Shown in pieces: positions 28,993-31,081 of a stretch of DNA of 31,081 bases. Both the position numbers and the translations under genes were made by a program. The stretch covers positions 1 to 31,081 of the forward strand of contig JAJRTR010000012.1 of NCBI GenBank assembly GCA_024278215.1. The letters run 5' to 3'. The stretch comes from a bacterium (lineage in GTDB: Bacteria > UBP15 > UBA6099 > JAJRTR01). How positions within the stretch are numbered: the first letter of the stretch is position 1; every line of letters begins with the position of its first letter. Below the pieces are notes generated by a model. It ran no database searches, was not told the origin of the DNA, and was given only the letters and a program-made list of their open reading frames with translations.

Positions 28993-29667
28993 TCATCCAC
29001 TGACAAATATATCAATAAACCGCCTGATAAAATCCGCACCCGCGAAATTGTCGAGTTCACTGTCGGCAATGACATTCCAGTCGGGGTCGACTTTTTTTAT
29101 GCCTGCATCTACTTCGGGATGGAACTGCACACCATAGATCGGCAACTGCCTGTGCTTCATAGCTTGAATGGGACAATCGGGAGTGGAGCCTGCAACCACA
29201 AATCCCGGCGGCGCTTCCGCCACCTGCACAGAATGCGCCAGCGGCATCCTCACAGTCGGCGCGAACACGTCAAACAACGGATCACCCCCGACGCGTATCT
29301 CCACATCCTGCATCTCGACAACATAACGACCTGTGTGTTCGAGCTTTCCGCCCAGTGCCGAAGCCAGCGCCTCGTGTGCAAAACATATCGCGAGCACGGG
29401 CAGTCCCGCCTCCGGCCATGCACGCAGGAACTGCTCGAAATCCCTGATCCATTCATCATCATCAAGCGGAGAACTCAGCGAACCCGGCGCAATGGCGGCG
29501 GCAATACTTTGTTTCCGCGTCCACTCGACCGGCTGATCCGGCAACTCGTCTCTTGTCGCGTCAAGAACCACATATTCGTATCCGCTACCGAGAATCGTCT
29601 CGATTCGTCGATTGCAGTATGCTCCGATGTCGTTGCCAAGACTGTCGATAATAAGTATTCTTTTCAT
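28993..29667 (-). CDS. Class-I glutamine amidotransferase-like protein
   Basis: 224 residues with the GATase1 triad: Cys95 in the nucleophile elbow VLAICFAHEAL (family GxCxGHQ; here the residues around the Cys deviate, with Phe-Ala in place of the usual Leu-Gly), His183 and Glu185 in GVQFHPEVD. GGKLEHTGRY and HSVQVAEAPPGFVVAGST match the strand order of the GuaA/TrpG amidotransferase domain. It has no attached synthase domain and no partner nearby, like the stand-alone GMP-synthase-like amidotransferases and gamma-glutamyl hydrolases. GGGAG lies 9 bases before the ATG. It converges on the DUF4340 gene and is divergent from the hydrolase gene. Confidence 0.82.
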   Translation of the reverse strand: MKRILIIDSLGNDIGAYCNRRIETILGSGYEYVVLDATRDELPDQPVEWTRKQSIAAAIAPGSLSSPLDDDEWIRDFEQFLRAWPEAGLPVLAICFAHEALASALGGKLEHTGRYVVEMQDVEIRVGGDPLFDVFAPTVRMPLAHSVQVAEAPPGFVVAGSTPDCPIQAMKHRQLPIYGVQFHPEVDAGIKKVDPDWNVIADSELDNFAGADFIRRFIDIFVSG

Positions 29668-29836
29668 TTTTCAGGTCTCCCGCATGATCATAATAACTGA
29701 ACCGATTATTACAAAAACACCCGCACTGTAACTATCATTTGCCCTGTCATTTTTTTTAATCTAAAGTATAGTATTACTGAATGAGCAGCGCGAGAAGTGA
29801 AGCGTGTAACATAAAAAATACAGGAGTTCACAAAAA

Positions 29837-31081
29837 ATGAAAAGATACGCATTGATCATGTTGGTTATTACCATATTCGCCGTATCAGCGACACACGCAT
29901 ACGCGCAGAACGACGCCTTTTACAATAAAGATTTCGAGCGCATCGACAGTGTTCCGCTCGACGCTCTGTTCGGCTATGACAGGAACCTTCCTTTCAACCT
30001 GGAGAAAAAAGTCAAGCGCGAGACTGCGCTCACCATTACTTATGACATCCATTATGACAGCGCAAACAATGAGCGTGTGCCAGCCATACTGACCGTGCCG
30101 AAGAAAAAGGGACCGCACCCGGTAATCATTTTCATGCACGGGCACGGCATGAAAAAAGATATGGGCAAAACCGCCGATGTTCTCATCGCTCAGAAGGGAT
30201 ACGCTCTTTTTGCCATCGACGCGCAGTACAGGAATGAAAGGAAACGCGAGGGGCACGATATTATTTCCAAATATATCTACTCCAGCCGCGACGCTTTTAT
30301 CCAGACCGTTATCGACAACATGCGCGGCATCGACTACCTCGAAACCCTGGACGAGATCGACAGTGACCGGATAGGGATAATGGGACTTAGCATGGGCTCG
30401 TTCATTGGCTCGGTTCTCTTCTCTCTCGACGACCGCATACGTGTCGGCGCGTTCGGTGTGGGCGGCGCAAACTGGATGAAGGTAGGCGAAAAAAGCATAT
30501 TCGGTCCGCTCTACAGCCTGAAAATGTCGGGCAAACCGCTCGAAGAAATCTTCAGCGTTTACAATTGCATCGACCCGCTGAACTATGTCTACCGGACGAA
30601 AGGAAGGCCGGTGCTTATGATCAACGGAAGGCTCGACGAACTTGTTCCGTCCGAAGCGGCCCTGGCCCTGTACCACGGATTCGGCGAGCCAAAACAGATA
30701 ACGTGGTTCGACGGCGGGCATGTTCCCTCGATGGACACGATCTTCGGACTCGTCGATGATATGTTCGCCTATTTTAATAAGTATCTGAAGCGCAAAGAAT
30801 ATCACCCGCCCTGGGCAAGGGACGAATCGAAGAACATGCCACCGAAGGTTTCAGACTTCGAGGTGAGCGTAGACGGCGAAGCCCGGCAGAACAAATTGAT
30901 AAAGTTCAGCGTCAAGGCCGAGGACCCCAACAGAGACATAATATTTGTAAAGGTGTGGCTCGACTGCGGCAACGATATGGCGTTGCTTTATGATGACGGA
31001 AAAAACGGCGGCGACAAAGTTAAAAAGGACGGCGTCTATACAGGTAGATACAGGATTTATGAAAAAGCCGCGCTTGGCAAA
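29837..31081 (+). CDS. Secreted alpha/beta hydrolase (dienelactone-hydrolase/acetyl-esterase type), 3' end outside window
   Basis: 415 residues are visible and the frame is still open at the last base. The start is ATG 29837 with CAGGAG 10 bases upstream. A signal peptide (MKRYALIMLVITIFAVSATHAYA) is probably cleaved before Gln24. The hydrolase core shows the oxyanion strand HPVIIFMHGHGMKKD (94-108), nucleophile elbow IMGLSMGS with Ser185, acid NGRLDELV with Asp267, and His295 in DGGHVPSMD, a complete catalytic triad. Residues about 335-415 (VSDFEVSVDGEARQNKLIKF split, then DDGKNGGDKVKKDGVYTGRY) look like the start of an Ig-like domain. Likely a periplasmic or extracellular esterase; the substrate is unknown. 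Confidence 0.85.
   Translation, partial: MKRYALIMLVITIFAVSATHAYAQNDAFYNKDFERIDSVPLDALFGYDRNLPFNLEKKVKRETALTITYDIHYDSANNERVPAILTVPKKKGPHPVIIFMHGHGMKKDMGKTADVLIAQKGYALFAIDAQYRNERKREGHDIISKYIYSSRDAFIQTVIDNMRGIDYLETLDEIDSDRIGIMGLSMGSFIGSVLFSLDDRIRVGAFGVGGANWMKVGEKSIFGPLYSLKMSGKPLEEIFSVYNCIDPLNYVYRTKGRPVLMINGRLDELVPSEAALALYHGFGEPKQITWFDGGHVPSMDTIFGLVDDMFAYFNKYLKRKEYHPPWARDESKNMPPKVSDFEVSVDGEARQNKLIKFSVKAEDPNRDIIFVKVWLDCGNDMALLYDDGKNGGDKVKKDGVYTGRYRIYEKAALGK

Overview
The window looks like a chromosomal segment of a Gram-negative, probably uncultured bacterium. Envelope genes support this: a predicted outer-membrane beta-barrel ending in an aromatic residue, a TatC translocase, a FecR-domain protein, and several signal-peptide-bearing secreted proteins. 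The RNase P RNA has bacterial hallmarks. Gene spacing is loose, and many intergenic gaps are filled with short palindromic or MITE-like repeats. No marker fixes the phylum. The mixture (GldA/F/G-like ABC operon, pterin-binding methyltransferase domain, FG-GAP and TolB-like propellers, frequent TTG starts) would suit many deep-branching or delta-like lineages, and I do not claim one.

Layout: 1-788 is the end of a TolB-like propeller protein, followed by a terminator. 928-1692 is a pterin-binding (DHPS/methyl-H4folate methyltransferase-like) protein. 1821-2231 is a run of repeats. 2232-3152 is a minus-strand stable-RNA unit in the order promoter, small basic ORF, tRNA-Lys, -Glu, -Val, -Asp, rpsU, tRNA-Phe; it is bracketed by two direct copies of a ~177 bp terminal-inverted-repeat element. 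3407-4804 is an unrecognised coiled-coil protein. 4938-7851 (minus) holds tatC and a beta-barrel protein. 8282-10300 holds a PLP aminotransferase and an orphan CheX-like protein. 10307-10614 is a nest of three different repeats. 10883-11815 (minus) is a FecR/Ig-like protein. 12317-13834 is a TauE/SafE permease with a TrmJ-like methyltransferase. 13955-15911 (minus) holds a YtxH protein, rnpB and a lipoprotein-like secreted protein. 16481-18433 is an FG-GAP protein flanked by direct repeats.

19129-24184 is the most unusual locus. It is an SbcD/YhaO-like gene split by an in-frame TAA and lacking several catalytic metal ligands. It overlaps an intact SbcC/Rad50/YhaN-like ATPase whose coiled-coil apex carries a membrane hairpin instead of a zinc hook, and that gene overlaps a Ppx/GppA phosphatase. 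24771-28920 is a four-gene ABC operon (GldA-, GldF- and GldG-like, then DUF4340). A class-I glutamine amidotransferase (minus) and a truncated secreted alpha/beta hydrolase close the window.

Recurring themes are TTG start codons embedded in TTGA stop/start overlaps (three junctions), at least five families of small structured repeats shared between distant gaps, and two perfect CRP-type TGTGA-N6-TCACA palindromes in front of genes.
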